NCBI RefSeq assembly: GCF_031456545.1
Contig: NZ_JAVDUV010000001.1
Coordinates: forward strand, 62,001 to 126,000
Direction of reading: 5' to 3'
Length of the DNA: 64,000 nucleotides
Origin: Agromyces sp. 3263
Lineage (GTDB): Bacteria; Actinomycetota; Actinomycetes; Actinomycetales; Microbacteriaceae
Under the pieces are notes generated by a model. That model worked only from the letters and a program-made list of their open reading frames with translations, searched no databases and had not been told where the DNA came from. Of the stretch, positions 1 through 8,152 are shown in pieces; positions within the stretch are counted from its first letter, which is position 1; each line of letters begins with the position of its first letter. A program made the position numbers and the translations under genes.

Positions 1-432
1 TTCCGCACGGGCATCGTCGTGGGTGAGGGCGGGGCCATGCAGCGGGTGGGCACCCTCACCCGATTCGGGCTCTCGGGGCGCCTGGGCACCGGAGGCCAGC
101 ACTGGCCGTGGATCGGCCTGACCGACGAGGTGGGGGCGATCGTGCACCTGCTCGAGTCCAGGCTGTCGGGCGCGGTGAACCTCGTCGGCCCGACGCCGGC
201 GACGGCCGACCGCGTGATGGCCGCGATGGCCGAGCGGATGCACCGGCCCTACACCTTCACCGTGCCGGAGCGAATGCTCGAGCTGGCGCTCGGCCGGGCC
301 GCCGACGAACTGCTGCTGTCGAGCCAGAAGGTGCGCCCGCAGCGGCTCATCGACGACGGATACCGCTTCGAGCACGTCACGATCGAGTCGGCGCTCGACG
401 CGATGCTCAGCGCTCCGCGCGCTCGAGCGTGA
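1..432 (+). CDS. TIGR01777-family NAD-dependent epimerase, C-terminal part (5' end outside window)
   Basis: The frame is open from the first base, so only about 143 C-terminal residues are present. They carry the RTGIVVG segment found after the catalytic region of TIGR01777 (YfcH-like) short-chain epimerases, the WPWIGLTDEV segment, and a DUF1731-like tail with RPYTFTVPERML and SQKVRPQRLIDDGYRF. Family members bind NAD(P) in an N-terminal Rossmann fold that is not visible here; the substrate is unknown. The 3' end overlaps the opposing TPR gene tail to tail by 26 bases. Identification is good; function in the cell is open. Confidence 0.85.
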   Translation, partial: FRTGIVVGEGGAMQRVGTLTRFGLSGRLGTGGQHWPWIGLTDEVGAIVHLLESRLSGAVNLVGPTPATADRVMAAMAERMHRPYTFTVPERMLELALGRAADELLLSSQKVRPQRLIDDGYRFEHVTIESALDAMLSAPRARA

Positions 433-847
433 TCGCGCGCCGCACGGCGCCCCGCGCCCTGCGGCGGTCGCCGGCCGCGTCGTAGGCGAGCCCCAGCCGG
501 AGCCAGGCCCGCCAGGAGTCGGGCGCCGCCTCTGCGGCGTCGCGGAACGCCGGGAACGCGGCATCCGCTGCCGACCGCTCGGGTCGGCCGCTGGGCTTGA
601 CCGGGATCTCCAGCTCGAGCCCGCCCTCGTCCTCCAGCCGTCGCATGAGCGCCTGCGACCGCACCCCGAACAAGATCTCCCGCCAGAGCGCCCAGGCGGC
701 GATGACCGGCAGCACGATGAGCGCGAGCCCGATGCCTACCGCGACGGGCTCCCCGGTGGCCATGAACTGCACGGCGCGCCAGCCCACCAGCACCACGTAC
801 AGCGCGAGGAGGACGGCCATCAGGATGGCGCCGGCCTTGCTCGTCAT
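407..847 (-). CDS. small membrane protein with C-terminal TPR-like helices
   Basis: 146 residues. Two hydrophobic segments lie near residues 7-30 and 38-58, followed by a charged linker and a C-terminal TPR-like helix pair (PDSWRAWLRLGLAYDAAGDR) that suggests a cytoplasmic protein-binding platform. The ATG overlaps the dapB stop as ATGA, so translation is probably coupled to dapB. I chose this start because longer upstream readings in this frame lie inside dapB and give Arg-rich shadow sequence. No enzyme motif is visible; a link to lysine or cell-wall precursor synthesis is inferred only from the operon. Confidence 0.75.
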   Translation of the reverse strand: MTSKAGAILMAVLLALYVVLVGWRAVQFMATGEPVAVGIGLALIVLPVIAAWALWREILFGVRSQALMRRLEDEGGLELEIPVKPSGRPERSAADAAFPAFRDAAEAAPDSWRAWLRLGLAYDAAGDRRRARGAVRRAITLERAER

Positions 848-1593
848 GAGGGGTCGGGCAGGCCGAGGTCGAGCAGCGCGTCGAGGCCGACGACGACTCC
901 GGATGCCGCGGGCGCGCGTCGCAGCGCCAGCAGGATGCCCTGCTCGTAGGCCGAGGCCGACACCGTGGAATGGGCGATCGTCAGCGTCTCGCCCTCGCCG
1001 CCGAGCACCACCCGCTGCTCGGCGAGCACGCCCGACAGCCGGAGGCTGTGGACCGGGATCCCGGAGACGAGCTGGCCGCGGGCGCGCTGGTCGGCGTGGG
1101 GCGCGGCGACGGGGCCGACCTCGGCGCGCGCCCGGCCGATGAGCTCGGCCGTGCGCACGGCGGTACCCGACGGCGAGTCCACCTTGCCGGCGTGGTGCGC
1201 CTCGACGATCTCGATGGAATCGAAGAAGCGGGCCGCGAGCGCCGCGAAGGCGGTGCCGAGGACGCTGCCGATCGAGAAGTTCGGGATGAAGAGCACGGCG
1301 CCGGCGTCGTCGTGGCCGCGCACGAACCGGGCGATCTCGGCGATGCGGTCGCTCGACCACCCCGAGGTGCCGACCACGATGGGGATGCCCGCGCCGGTCG
1401 CGAACTCGACGATCCCCGCGCTCGCGGCGGGGTGCGTGACGTCGAGGGCGACGTCGGCGCCGAGCATCTCGTCGAGGTCCGACCGCGAATCGAGCGCGGC
1501 GTGCAGTTCGAGGTCGTCGGATGCCTCGATGAGCTCGATCGCCAGACGCCCCATCTTGCCCGTGGCTCCGGCCACGGCGACCCGTATCGTCAC
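844..1593 (-). CDS. dapB: 4-hydroxy-tetrahydrodipicolinate reductase
   Basis: Catalyses the NAD(P)H-dependent reduction step that makes tetrahydrodipicolinate in the lysine/diaminopimelate pathway, in the cytoplasm. The 249 residues match the usual DapB length. The nucleotide-binding loop GATGKMGR is at residues 9-16, DVTHP at 51-55, GTSGW at 75-79, and the catalytic/substrate motif EAHHAGKVDSPSGTA at 131-145 holds His133/134 and Lys137. The start MTIRVAVAG places the Rossmann strand at the N-terminus as is normal. It is the first gene of a two-gene unit with the TPR membrane protein. Confidence 0.96.
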   Translation of the reverse strand: MTIRVAVAGATGKMGRLAIELIEASDDLELHAALDSRSDLDEMLGADVALDVTHPAASAGIVEFATGAGIPIVVGTSGWSSDRIAEIARFVRGHDDAGAVLFIPNFSIGSVLGTAFAALAARFFDSIEIVEAHHAGKVDSPSGTAVRTAELIGRARAEVGPVAAPHADQRARGQLVSGIPVHSLRLSGVLAEQRVVLGGEGETLTIAHSTVSASAYEQGILLALRRAPAASGVVVGLDALLDLGLPDPS

Positions 1594-1642
1594 CGCTTCA
1601 CCCTACCAATCGCGTGACGACGAGCTCGCGTCCGCCCGCGTC

Positions 1643-1648
1643 TAGGCT
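1643..1648 (+). promoter_or_regulatory. -10 box TAGGCT of a leaderless promoter
   Basis: TAGGCT ends seven bases before the ATG of the GNAT gene at 1656, and no Shine-Dalgarno sequence lies between. The spacing puts the transcription start at or next to the start codon, the usual actinobacterial leaderless arrangement. Confidence 0.6.
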
Positions 1649-1655
1649 GGACGGC

Positions 1656-2144
1656 ATGCGGTTCCGAGCGGTCGACGTCACGGGCGCCGAGGCGCTCTCC
1701 CTGCTGGATGCGTACTTCGCGGAGCGTGCCGCGGGCTTCCCCGCCGAGCAGGGCGAATACCGTCCGACCTACCCGGTCGCCGAGCAGTTCACCCCGCCGG
1801 CCGGCGTGTTCCTCGTCGTCGAGGATGATCGCGACGACCGGGCCGAGGTGATCGGATGCGGCGGCGTGCGGCGCATCGACTCCCGCCCCGGATCGGACGA
1901 GCCCCGCTTCGAGGTGAAGCACCTCTGGCTCGCGCCGGCCGCCCGTGGTCGTGGAGCGGGCCGGCGTCTCCTCGACGAGCTCGAGCGTCGCGCCGTGGCC
2001 TTCGGCGCTCGCGAACTGGTGCTCGACACGAACGCGAGCCTCGCGGCGGCCGGCGGCCTGTACCGGTCGAGCGGCTACGCCGAGATCGAGCCGTACAACG
2101 CCAACCCGAACGCGACGCACTGGTACGGCAAGCACGTCGGCTGA
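1656..2144 (+). CDS. GNAT-family N-acetyltransferase
   Basis: 162 residues of a single GNAT domain. The acetyl-CoA binding loop is seen as LAPAARGRGAGRRLLDELE (the RxxGxG/A pattern), preceded by the strand FEVKHLWL and followed by a C-terminal GGLYRSSGYAEIEPYN segment typical of the family. Transfers an acetyl group from acetyl-CoA to an unknown amine. An upstream in-frame GTG-type extension exists, but the ATG at 1656 is preferred because a TAGGCT box lies just before it. Stands alone, divergent from dapB. Confidence 0.85.
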   Translation: MRFRAVDVTGAEALSLLDAYFAERAAGFPAEQGEYRPTYPVAEQFTPPAGVFLVVEDDRDDRAEVIGCGGVRRIDSRPGSDEPRFEVKHLWLAPAARGRGAGRRLLDELERRAVAFGARELVLDTNASLAAAGGLYRSSGYAEIEPYNANPNATHWYGKHVG

Positions 2145-2181
2145 CCCGCGCCCGCCGGCGGTGGCTCGGAGGGCGTACGGC

Positions 2182-2784
2182 TCAGAGCGCGTAGGGCTCG
2201 GGGAGCCCGGACCGCAGCTCGAACGGCAGGTGCGCGAGGTCGTTGTGCACCAGCAGGTTCCACGGGCGGCCCGACTTCTGGGTGAGCACGGTGAGCCCGC
2301 AGTTGGCCTGGTGGATCGAGAGCCACCGCCACTCGGGAGCACCGAGGGCCTCGCGCACGAGCCAGCCGATCACGAAGTTGTGGGTGATCAGGAGGTCGTG
2401 CCGGTCCTCACGGTGCGACCGCAGGAACTCCGCTCCGGCATCCGCCATCTGGGCGCTGCCCGCCTCGATCTCCGCCTCGGTGACCGAGCCGAAGAACGGC
2501 TCGTAGACCTTGGGCGTCTCAGGCGCGGGACCCGAGGGGATGCAGTCGAACAGCAGTGCCGAGGGCTCGGGGTTCAGCGCCGGCATCTTCGCCGCGATGA
2601 TCTCGGCCGTCTCGGTGGCGCGCTGCAACGGCGAGTGCCAGGCGTTGTCGAACGGCACGCCGCCGAGCCGCTCGCCGAGCAGTTGCGCCTGCCGGCGTCC
2701 CCGGGGCGAGAGCGGACCGTCGGGCATGCCGTGCTCGGCGTCGAGCTGCTCGCCGTGGCGCACGAGGTAGAGATGGTGGGGCAC
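2182..2784 (-). CDS. histidine phosphatase family protein (phosphoglycerate mutase-like)
   Basis: 200 residues starting MPHHLYLVRHGEQ; the RHG motif at residues 9-11 supplies the phospho-accepting histidine. Further family elements are the PLSPRGRRQAQLLGERL segment, WHSPLQRATETAEII (second Arg/His region) and LLITHNFVIGWLV, where the His is the second catalytic histidine. The clade includes phosphoglycerate mutases and many broad phosphatases, and nothing here fixes the substrate. Lies 37 bases downstream of the M16 peptidase gene on the same strand, so the two may be co-transcribed. Confidence 0.88.
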   Translation of the reverse strand: MPHHLYLVRHGEQLDAEHGMPDGPLSPRGRRQAQLLGERLGGVPFDNAWHSPLQRATETAEIIAAKMPALNPEPSALLFDCIPSGPAPETPKVYEPFFGSVTEAEIEAGSAQMADAGAEFLRSHREDRHDLLITHNFVIGWLVREALGAPEWRWLSIHQANCGLTVLTQKSGRPWNLLVHNDLAHLPFELRSGLPEPYAL

Positions 2785-2821
2785 TGTTCCGCTTTCGTCG
2801 GTACTGGTCGGGGTTCGGACG

Positions 2822-4207
2822 TCAGGCGACGTCGGTGCTGGGCGCGATCTCGTCGACGGCGCCGCGGAACGCCGACTCGTCGGCCGCGCCCACCGCGACC
2901 AGCGAGAACGGCCGTGCGGCCAGGTCGGCGGCGAGCTCCTGCACGTCGTCGGCGGTGACGAGGGCGATGCGCCGCAGCGCCTCGTCGAGGTCGATGAACT
3001 CGCCCAGCGTCAGCTCGGCTCGGCCGAGCCGTGACATCCGGGTGTCGGAGTCCTCGAGCGCGAGCGCGGACGCACCGCTCAGCTGACCGGCGGCGCGTCG
3101 CAGCTCATCGGCCGTGACGCCGTGCTCGGCCACCCGTTCGAGCTCGGTGCGCATCAGCGCGGCCACGGTGCCGGCCTTGGCCGGCGCGCAGCCGGCGTAC
3201 ATGCCGAACAGGCCGGCGTCGGAGTATCCGGGCGCGAACGAGTAGACCGCGTAGGCGAGGCCCCGGCGCTCGCGCACCTGCTGGAACAGCCGGGACGACA
3301 TGCCCGACCCGAAGATCGCGTTCAGCACGCTCATCGTGGAGCGGCGCTCGTCGGTCGCCACGAGCCCGGGCACGCCGAGGAGCAGGTTGACCTGCTCGGT
3401 TGGCCGGGGCACGACCGTGACGGCGGTGCCGGGTGCGAGCACCGCCGGCGTGATGCTGCGCCGCTCGACCGGCGCCCCTTCGGCGGTGAGGTCCCAACCG
3501 TGCCGGGTGAGGGCGGCCTCGAGCTCGGCGACGAGCGCGTCGTGGTCGACCGCCCCGGCCACGGTGACCACCAGGTCTTGCGGGCGGTAGTTCGCGCGGT
3601 AGTGCTCCCACACCGCCTCGCGCGTCGCCGCGCGGATGGTCTCGGGGCTGCCGCCGATGGGGCGGCCGAGCGGATGCTCCCCGAGCACGGCCTCGAAGAA
3701 GCACTCGTTCGCGACATCCCCCGGGTCGTCGCCCGCCATCGAGAGCTCCTCGAGGATGACGCCCCGCTCGTTGTCGAACTCGACCGGGTCGAGCAGCGAC
3801 GAGGTGAACATGTCGGCGAGCACCTGCACCGCCATCGGCAGGTCGCGATCCTGCACCTTGGCGTAGTAGCACGTGTACTCCTTCGCCGTGAGCGCGTTGT
3901 GCTCGCCGCCGACGGCGTCGAAGGAGATGGCGATGTCGAGCGCCGTGCGACTCGTGGTGCCCTTGAACAGCAGGTGCTCGAGGAAGTGGGTCGACCCGTA
4001 CGTGGCGGGGTGCGCGGCATCCGCCTGCTGCTCGTCTCGTGAGCCGACGGCGACCCAGAAGCCGATGGTGACGCTGCGACTGCCCGGCACCTGCTCGCTG
4101 AGCACCCGAACTCCCGACGGGAGCACGCTGCGCCGAACTCGCGCGTCGCCTGCGGCTGTGAAGGAGAGTTCGGCCTGGCCGAGTGGGAGGTCGACAGCGC
4201 CGTTCAT
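2822..4207 (-). CDS. M16-family zinc metallopeptidase
   Basis: 461 residues. The inverted zinc motif HFLEH is at residues 74-78 (HxxEH), and the third ligand Glu lies near 153-154 in NERGVILEE. The second half holds the non-catalytic M16 repeat with the QVRERRGLAYAVYSF segment. Actinobacterial members of this mitochondrial-processing-peptidase-like group are usually next to pnp or dapB, and dapB is close by here. No signal peptide, so the protein is predicted cytoplasmic. Substrate unknown. The ATG follows a TAGGCT box at leaderless spacing. Confidence 0.93.
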   Translation of the reverse strand: MNGAVDLPLGQAELSFTAAGDARVRRSVLPSGVRVLSEQVPGSRSVTIGFWVAVGSRDEQQADAAHPATYGSTHFLEHLLFKGTTSRTALDIAISFDAVGGEHNALTAKEYTCYYAKVQDRDLPMAVQVLADMFTSSLLDPVEFDNERGVILEELSMAGDDPGDVANECFFEAVLGEHPLGRPIGGSPETIRAATREAVWEHYRANYRPQDLVVTVAGAVDHDALVAELEAALTRHGWDLTAEGAPVERRSITPAVLAPGTAVTVVPRPTEQVNLLLGVPGLVATDERRSTMSVLNAIFGSGMSSRLFQQVRERRGLAYAVYSFAPGYSDAGLFGMYAGCAPAKAGTVAALMRTELERVAEHGVTADELRRAAGQLSGASALALEDSDTRMSRLGRAELTLGEFIDLDEALRRIALVTADDVQELAADLAARPFSLVAVGAADESAFRGAVDEIAPSTDVA

Positions 4208-4214
4208 CCTGTCC

Positions 4215-4220
4215 AGCCTA
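4215..4220 (-). promoter_or_regulatory. -10 box TAGGCT of a leaderless promoter for the M16 gene
   Basis: Read on the minus strand, TAGGCT is followed by seven bases (GGACAGG) and then the ATG at 4207. The arrangement is nearly identical to that in front of the GNAT gene at 1656. Confidence 0.6.
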
Positions 4221-4317
4221 TGGCACCCGGACGTGCAGCGGTCGGATGCGTCGGCCCGCGGGCGCGGCGCCGACCGGCCGGTCGCGCCGGGCGGTCATGC
4301 GAGTAGGACGCGCCGTG

Positions 4318-5409
4318 CTAGGCCGAGGCGCGATCGAGCTCGACGAGCTCGGAACGGTGCAGTTCGACGGATGCCGCGGCCATGAGCGCCTCGACCTGGT
4401 CGGGCTTCGTCGCGCTCACCACCGGCGCGGCCACGGTGGGCTTGGCCAGCAGCCAGGCGAGTGCGATGGTCGCGGGCTGCACGCCGTGGGCGAACGCGAT
4501 CTCGTCGAGCGCGGTGAGGACGCGGTGGCCGCGTCGTCCGAGGTGGCGGGCGACGCGTTCGCCGCGCGCATCGCGACGCACCTCGGAGCGTCGGCGCACC
4601 TGGCCGCCGAGGAACCCGTTCGCGAGCGCGAAGTACGGCAGCACGGCGAGGCCCTGGGCATGGGCGACGAGCTCGGTCGCACCCTCGAAGGGTCGACGGT
4701 CCATGAGGTTGTACCGGGCGGTGAGGAGCTCGAAGCGCGGCAGGCCGTTGGCGGCGAGGACACGCGCCTCGATGAGCCGCTCGGGCGAGAAGTCGGAAGC
4801 GCCGATGGCGAGCACCTTGCCCTCGGTGATGAGCGCGTCGACCGCGCCGAGGCTCTCCTCGAGGGGCGTCTCGGGGTCGTCTCCGTGGAAGAACAGCACG
4901 TCGATGCGATCGGTGCCGAGCCGGTCGAGGGACGCCTCGACCGCCGCCCTGAGGTCGACGGGAGCCAGCCCGTGGTGGTCGGGGTGGCGTCCGACCTTCG
5001 TCATCACGCGCATCCGATCGCGCGTGTGCCGGGTGCGCAGCCAGGAGCCGATGATCGTCTCGCTGCGGCCCGCGGCATAGCTGTCGGCTGTGTCGAGGAG
5101 GTCGCCGCCGGTCCCGGCGAAGCGGTCGAGGACCGCGTGGGAATCGTCGGCGCCGAGCGTCCACCCGAAGGTGCTGCCGCCCAGCGCGATGGGGTGTGCC
5201 AGGATGCCGGTCTCACCCAGGGTCGCGGGCATCGGCACCGTGATCGGGCCCGACAGCGTGTTCGACTCGACGGTCTCGACGCGGAGCGCCGGCGTCGTCG
5301 ACGCGGTGACGCTCAGGACGTCGTCGCGCCCCAGATTCGCGAACTCCTCGATGACCGCCGAACCCGCGACGCTCGCCGCGTTGGCTCGGTAGGTATGCCG
5401 TCGTGCCAC
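4318..5409 (-). CDS. aldo/keto reductase family protein with N-terminal extension
   Basis: 363 residues from the GTG at 5409, chosen because GGGAGGAGG lies seven bases upstream. The reductase core begins near residue 60 and shows the AKR tetrad: Asp and Tyr in LLDTADSYAAGRSE, Lys in MRVMTKVGR and His in IDVLFFHGDD. The C-terminal ATIALAWLLAKPTVAAPVVSA segment binds NADP(H) in this family. The first ~59 residues have no recognised domain and are longer than the family norm; a shorter start at the ATG at 5232 is possible but lacks a ribosome site. Substrate unknown. Confidence 0.85.
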   Translation of the reverse strand: MARRHTYRANAASVAGSAVIEEFANLGRDDVLSVTASTTPALRVETVESNTLSGPITVPMPATLGETGILAHPIALGGSTFGWTLGADDSHAVLDRFAGTGGDLLDTADSYAAGRSETIIGSWLRTRHTRDRMRVMTKVGRHPDHHGLAPVDLRAAVEASLDRLGTDRIDVLFFHGDDPETPLEESLGAVDALITEGKVLAIGASDFSPERLIEARVLAANGLPRFELLTARYNLMDRRPFEGATELVAHAQGLAVLPYFALANGFLGGQVRRRSEVRRDARGERVARHLGRRGHRVLTALDEIAFAHGVQPATIALAWLLAKPTVAAPVVSATKPDQVEALMAAASVELHRSELVELDRASA

Positions 5410-5601
5410 GCGCCCCTCCTCCCCAGGATTGACTCCGAGAATACGTCCTCGGGGTACGCGTCCCCCGCCCGACAGGGCGAAACGAGATGAACTGTTACCG
5501 AATCGTTTGCGGTCCGTCCACTGGTGTCCCCCGAACGGGCGGCGTCGGGCCTGGAGGCGCGGGCCAGCGGCCACGCCGGCGTGCTTCTGCGCGCCGGTCG
5601 A

Positions 5602-6423
5602 CTAGCCGCGGCCGGAGCGGCGCACGACCGCCTCGGCCTGGCGGAGCACGGGCGCGTCCACCATCCCACCGCGGAACGCGAAGACGCCCGCACCGGCCCC
5701 GGCCGCTGCGGCCAGCACGGCACGGGCCCACTCGAGGCGCTCCGGGTCGGGCCGGTAGGCCGCACGGACGACGTCGACCTGCGATGGGTGGATGCATGCC
5801 GTGGCGGCGAATCCCACGGCGACGGCGTCCTCGGCCTCCTGCCGGAGGCCCTCGAGGTCGGCGATGTCGAGGTGCACGGTGTCGATGGCGGCGACGCCGT
5901 GGGCGCCCGCCGCGAGGAGCACCTGCGAGCGGGAGTGCGCAGCGACGCCGCGGTAGGCTCCGTCGGCACGCCGGCTCGACGATCCGCCGAGTGAGGCCAC
6001 GAGGTCCTCGGCGCCCCACATCAGCGCGGACACGTTGGGCAGGGCCGCGACCTCGGCCGCGGCGAGCACCCCCCGCGCCGTCTCGCAGAGGGCGATGACC
6101 TCGTGGTCCTCGAGGCCGACGAGGTCGGCGGTGCCCTCGCACTTGGCGAGCATCACCGTGCGGTAGGGCGTCGCGGCGAGGGCGGCGAGGTCGTCGGCGA
6201 AGTGCGGGGTCGACGCAGGGTTGACGCGCACGATGACCCGCTCGGGGTCGAGCGTGGAAGCGACGAGGGCGACCCGCGCCGCCCGCTTCGCGTCGTCGGC
6301 GACCGCATCCTCCAGGTCGAGGATCACCGCGTCCGCCCGTTCGCCCGCCTTCCGGTAGCGGTCGGGCCGGTCGGCCGGGCAGAAGAGCAGGGCCGGGCCG
6401 AAGCGGAACGGCGGATGCGTCAT
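5602..6423 (-). CDS. CitE-like HpcH/HpaI-family CoA ester lyase
   Basis: 273 residues. Family marks are [20 protein letters not shown] at the N-terminus, [11 protein letters not shown] (metal-binding Glu/Asp region), RVNPAST and the ALMWGAEDL segment. The gene order lyase-MaoC-acyl-CoA dehydrogenase-carboxylase alpha equals Mycobacterium tuberculosis Rv2498c-Rv2501c. Rv2498c has been described as a bifunctional lyase acting on HMG-CoA-type and citramalyl-CoA substrates in leucine and itaconate breakdown. A C-C cleaving step at the end of leucine catabolism, giving acetyl-CoA, is therefore likely here. The ATG overlaps the MaoC stop by ATGA. Last gene of the operon. Confidence 0.88.
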   Translation of the reverse strand: MTHPPFRFGPALLFCPADRPDRYRKAGERADAVILDLEDAVADDAKRAARVALVASTLDPERVIVRVNPASTPHFADDLAALAATPYRTVMLAKCEGTADLVGLEDHEVIALCETARGVLAAAEVAALPNVSALMWGAEDLVASLGGSSSRRADGAYRGVAAHSRSQVLLAAGAHGVAAIDTVHLDIADLEGLRQEAEDAVAVGFAATACIHPSQVDVVRAAYRPDPERLEWARAVLAAAAGAGAGVFAFRGGMVDAPVLRQAEAVVRRSGRG

Positions 6424-6974
6424 CCGCGGGTCCGCTCGTCGGCGGAGGGGTCGGCACCGCTCGCTGCATGCCCCGCGGACGACTGGCGCTCCCCCGCCTC
6501 GCGAGTCCACACGAGCATGGTGCGGGAGGCGGTCGCCACGACGACGCCGTCCTGGTTGCGCGCCGTGTGCTCGAGCACCACGACGCCCTGGCCCGGTCGC
6601 GACGCCGACTCCCGCTTGGACGCGACGATGCTCTCGCCGTAGAGCGTGTCGCCGACGAACACGGGCGCGGGGAACGCCACCGCACCGAAGCCGAGGTTCG
6701 CGACGAGGGTGCCCTGGGTGAGCTGGCCCACCGACTGCCCCACCAGCGTGGAGAGGGTGAACAGCGAGTTGACGAGCCGTTGGCCGAACGGCTGCTCGGC
6801 CGACCACGCCGCGTCGAGGTGGAGCGGCTGCGGGTTCATCGTCAGCGTCGTGAACAGCACGTTGTCGGCTTCCGTCACCGTTCGCCCCGGTCGGTGCAGG
6901 TAACGCACGCCCTCCTCGAACTCCTCGAACCAGAGCCCACGCTGCACGACCTCGCGCATCGGGACATCCGTCAT
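6420..6974 (-). CDS. MaoC-family enoyl-CoA hydratase
   Basis: 184 residues with a hot-dog fold. The conserved region [19 protein letters not shown] contains the Asn-Pro/His-Asp hydratase pattern, followed by [18 protein letters not shown]. Positionally it equals Rv2499c of M. tuberculosis, where the product is thought to hydrate methylglutaconyl-CoA or a related branched enoyl-CoA. Sits 9 bases after the acyl-CoA dehydrogenase and overlaps the lyase start, so it is translationally coupled. The last ~20 residues are a low-complexity tail. Confidence 0.88.
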   Translation of the reverse strand: MTDVPMREVVQRGLWFEEFEEGVRYLHRPGRTVTEADNVLFTTLTMNPQPLHLDAAWSAEQPFGQRLVNSLFTLSTLVGQSVGQLTQGTLVANLGFGAVAFPAPVFVGDTLYGESIVASKRESASRPGQGVVVLEHTARNQDGVVVATASRTMLVWTREAGERQSSAGHAASGADPSADERTRG

Positions 6975-6983
6975 GGCGACCTC

Positions 6984-8144
6984 CTAGCCGATGCCCAGCT
7001 CGCGTGCGATGACCATGAGCTGGACCTCGTTCGTGCCCTCGCCGATCTCGAGGATCTTCGAGTCACGGTAGTGCCTCGCCACGAGGCTCTCGTTCATGAA
7101 GCCCATGCCGCCGAAGACCTGGGTGGCGTCGCGTGAGTTGAGCATCGCCGCGTCGCTCGAGACGAGCTTCGCCATCGCGGCCTCCTTCTTGAACGGGAGG
7201 CCCGCGTCGAGACGCCGGGCGGCGTCGTGCCAGGCGAGGCGCGCGGTGTAGACGCGGGCCTGCATCTGGGCGATGGTGAACGCGACGTACTGGTGCGAGG
7301 CGATCGGCACGCCGAAGACGTTGCGGGTCTTGGCATAGCCGAGCGCCTCGTCGAGGCAGCCCTGCGCGACGCCGGTCGCCAGGGCGGCGATCGCGATGCG
7401 GCCCTCGTCGAGGGTTCGCAGGAAGTTGGCGAAGCCGCGGCCGCGTTCGCCGAGCAGGTTCGCGACGGGCACGCGCACGTCGTCGAACGTCAGCGGGTGC
7501 GTGTCGGAGGCGCGCCAGCCCGACTTGTCGTACCCGGGGGCGACCGTGAAGCCCGGAGTGCCGTTCGGCACGATGATCGTCGAGAGCTCCTTCGAGACCG
7601 AGCCATCGGGGCGCGTGCGCTCCCCCGTCACGGCGGTGACCGTGACGAACCGGGTGATCGGCGTGCCCGAGTTGGTGATGAACTGCTTCGAGCCGTTGAT
7701 GATCCACTCGTCGCCGTCGAGCACGGCCGTCGTGCGCGTCGCTCCGGCGTCGGACCCGGCCTCGGACTCGGTCAGGCCGAAGCCGGCGAGCGCGCGCCCG
7801 GCGACGAGGTCGGGCAGGTACTCGGCCTTCTGCTCGTCGGTGCCGTGCCGGTGGATCGGCATGGCGCCGAGGCCCACGGCGGCCTCGAGGGTGATCGCGA
7901 TCGACTGGTCGACGCGGGCGAGCGCCTCGATCGCGAGGCACAGCGCCATGTAGTCGCCGCCCTGTCCGCCGACCTCCTCGGGGAACGGGAGGCCGAACAG
8001 GCCGAGCTCGCCCATCTGGGCGACGACGTCCATCGAGAGCGTGTGCGTGCGGTCGGCCTCGTACGACTGCGGGGCGACCACCGTGTCCGCGAATTCGCAG
8101 ACCATGTCGTAGAGCTGCTGTTCCTCGTCGTTCAGGTCGGGCAT
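6984..8144 (-). CDS. acyl-CoA dehydrogenase (branched-chain acyl-CoA type by context)
   Basis: 386 residues from MPDLNDEEQQL. FAD- and substrate-binding segments include AGFGLTESEAGSDAG, WIINGSKQFITNSG and TQVFGGMGFMNE. The near-C-terminal ILEIGEGTNEVQ carries Glu at the position of the medium-chain dehydrogenase catalytic base. The alternative site used by classical isovaleryl-CoA dehydrogenase reads LDEGR, without the matching Glu. Operon context favours a branched substrate, but the residue pattern is not diagnostic for isovaleryl-CoA. Start: GAGGAA lies upstream of the ATG at 8144; an ATG at 8156 overlapping the upstream stop is also possible. Electrons should pass to the ETF encoded at 12-14 kb. 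Confidence 0.93.
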   Translation of the reverse strand: MPDLNDEEQQLYDMVCEFADTVVAPQSYEADRTHTLSMDVVAQMGELGLFGLPFPEEVGGQGGDYMALCLAIEALARVDQSIAITLEAAVGLGAMPIHRHGTDEQKAEYLPDLVAGRALAGFGLTESEAGSDAGATRTTAVLDGDEWIINGSKQFITNSGTPITRFVTVTAVTGERTRPDGSVSKELSTIIVPNGTPGFTVAPGYDKSGWRASDTHPLTFDDVRVPVANLLGERGRGFANFLRTLDEGRIAIAALATGVAQGCLDEALGYAKTRNVFGVPIASHQYVAFTIAQMQARVYTARLAWHDAARRLDAGLPFKKEAAMAKLVSSDAAMLNSRDATQVFGGMGFMNESLVARHYRDSKILEIGEGTNEVQLMVIARELGIG

Positions 8145-8152
8145 GGTGTTCC

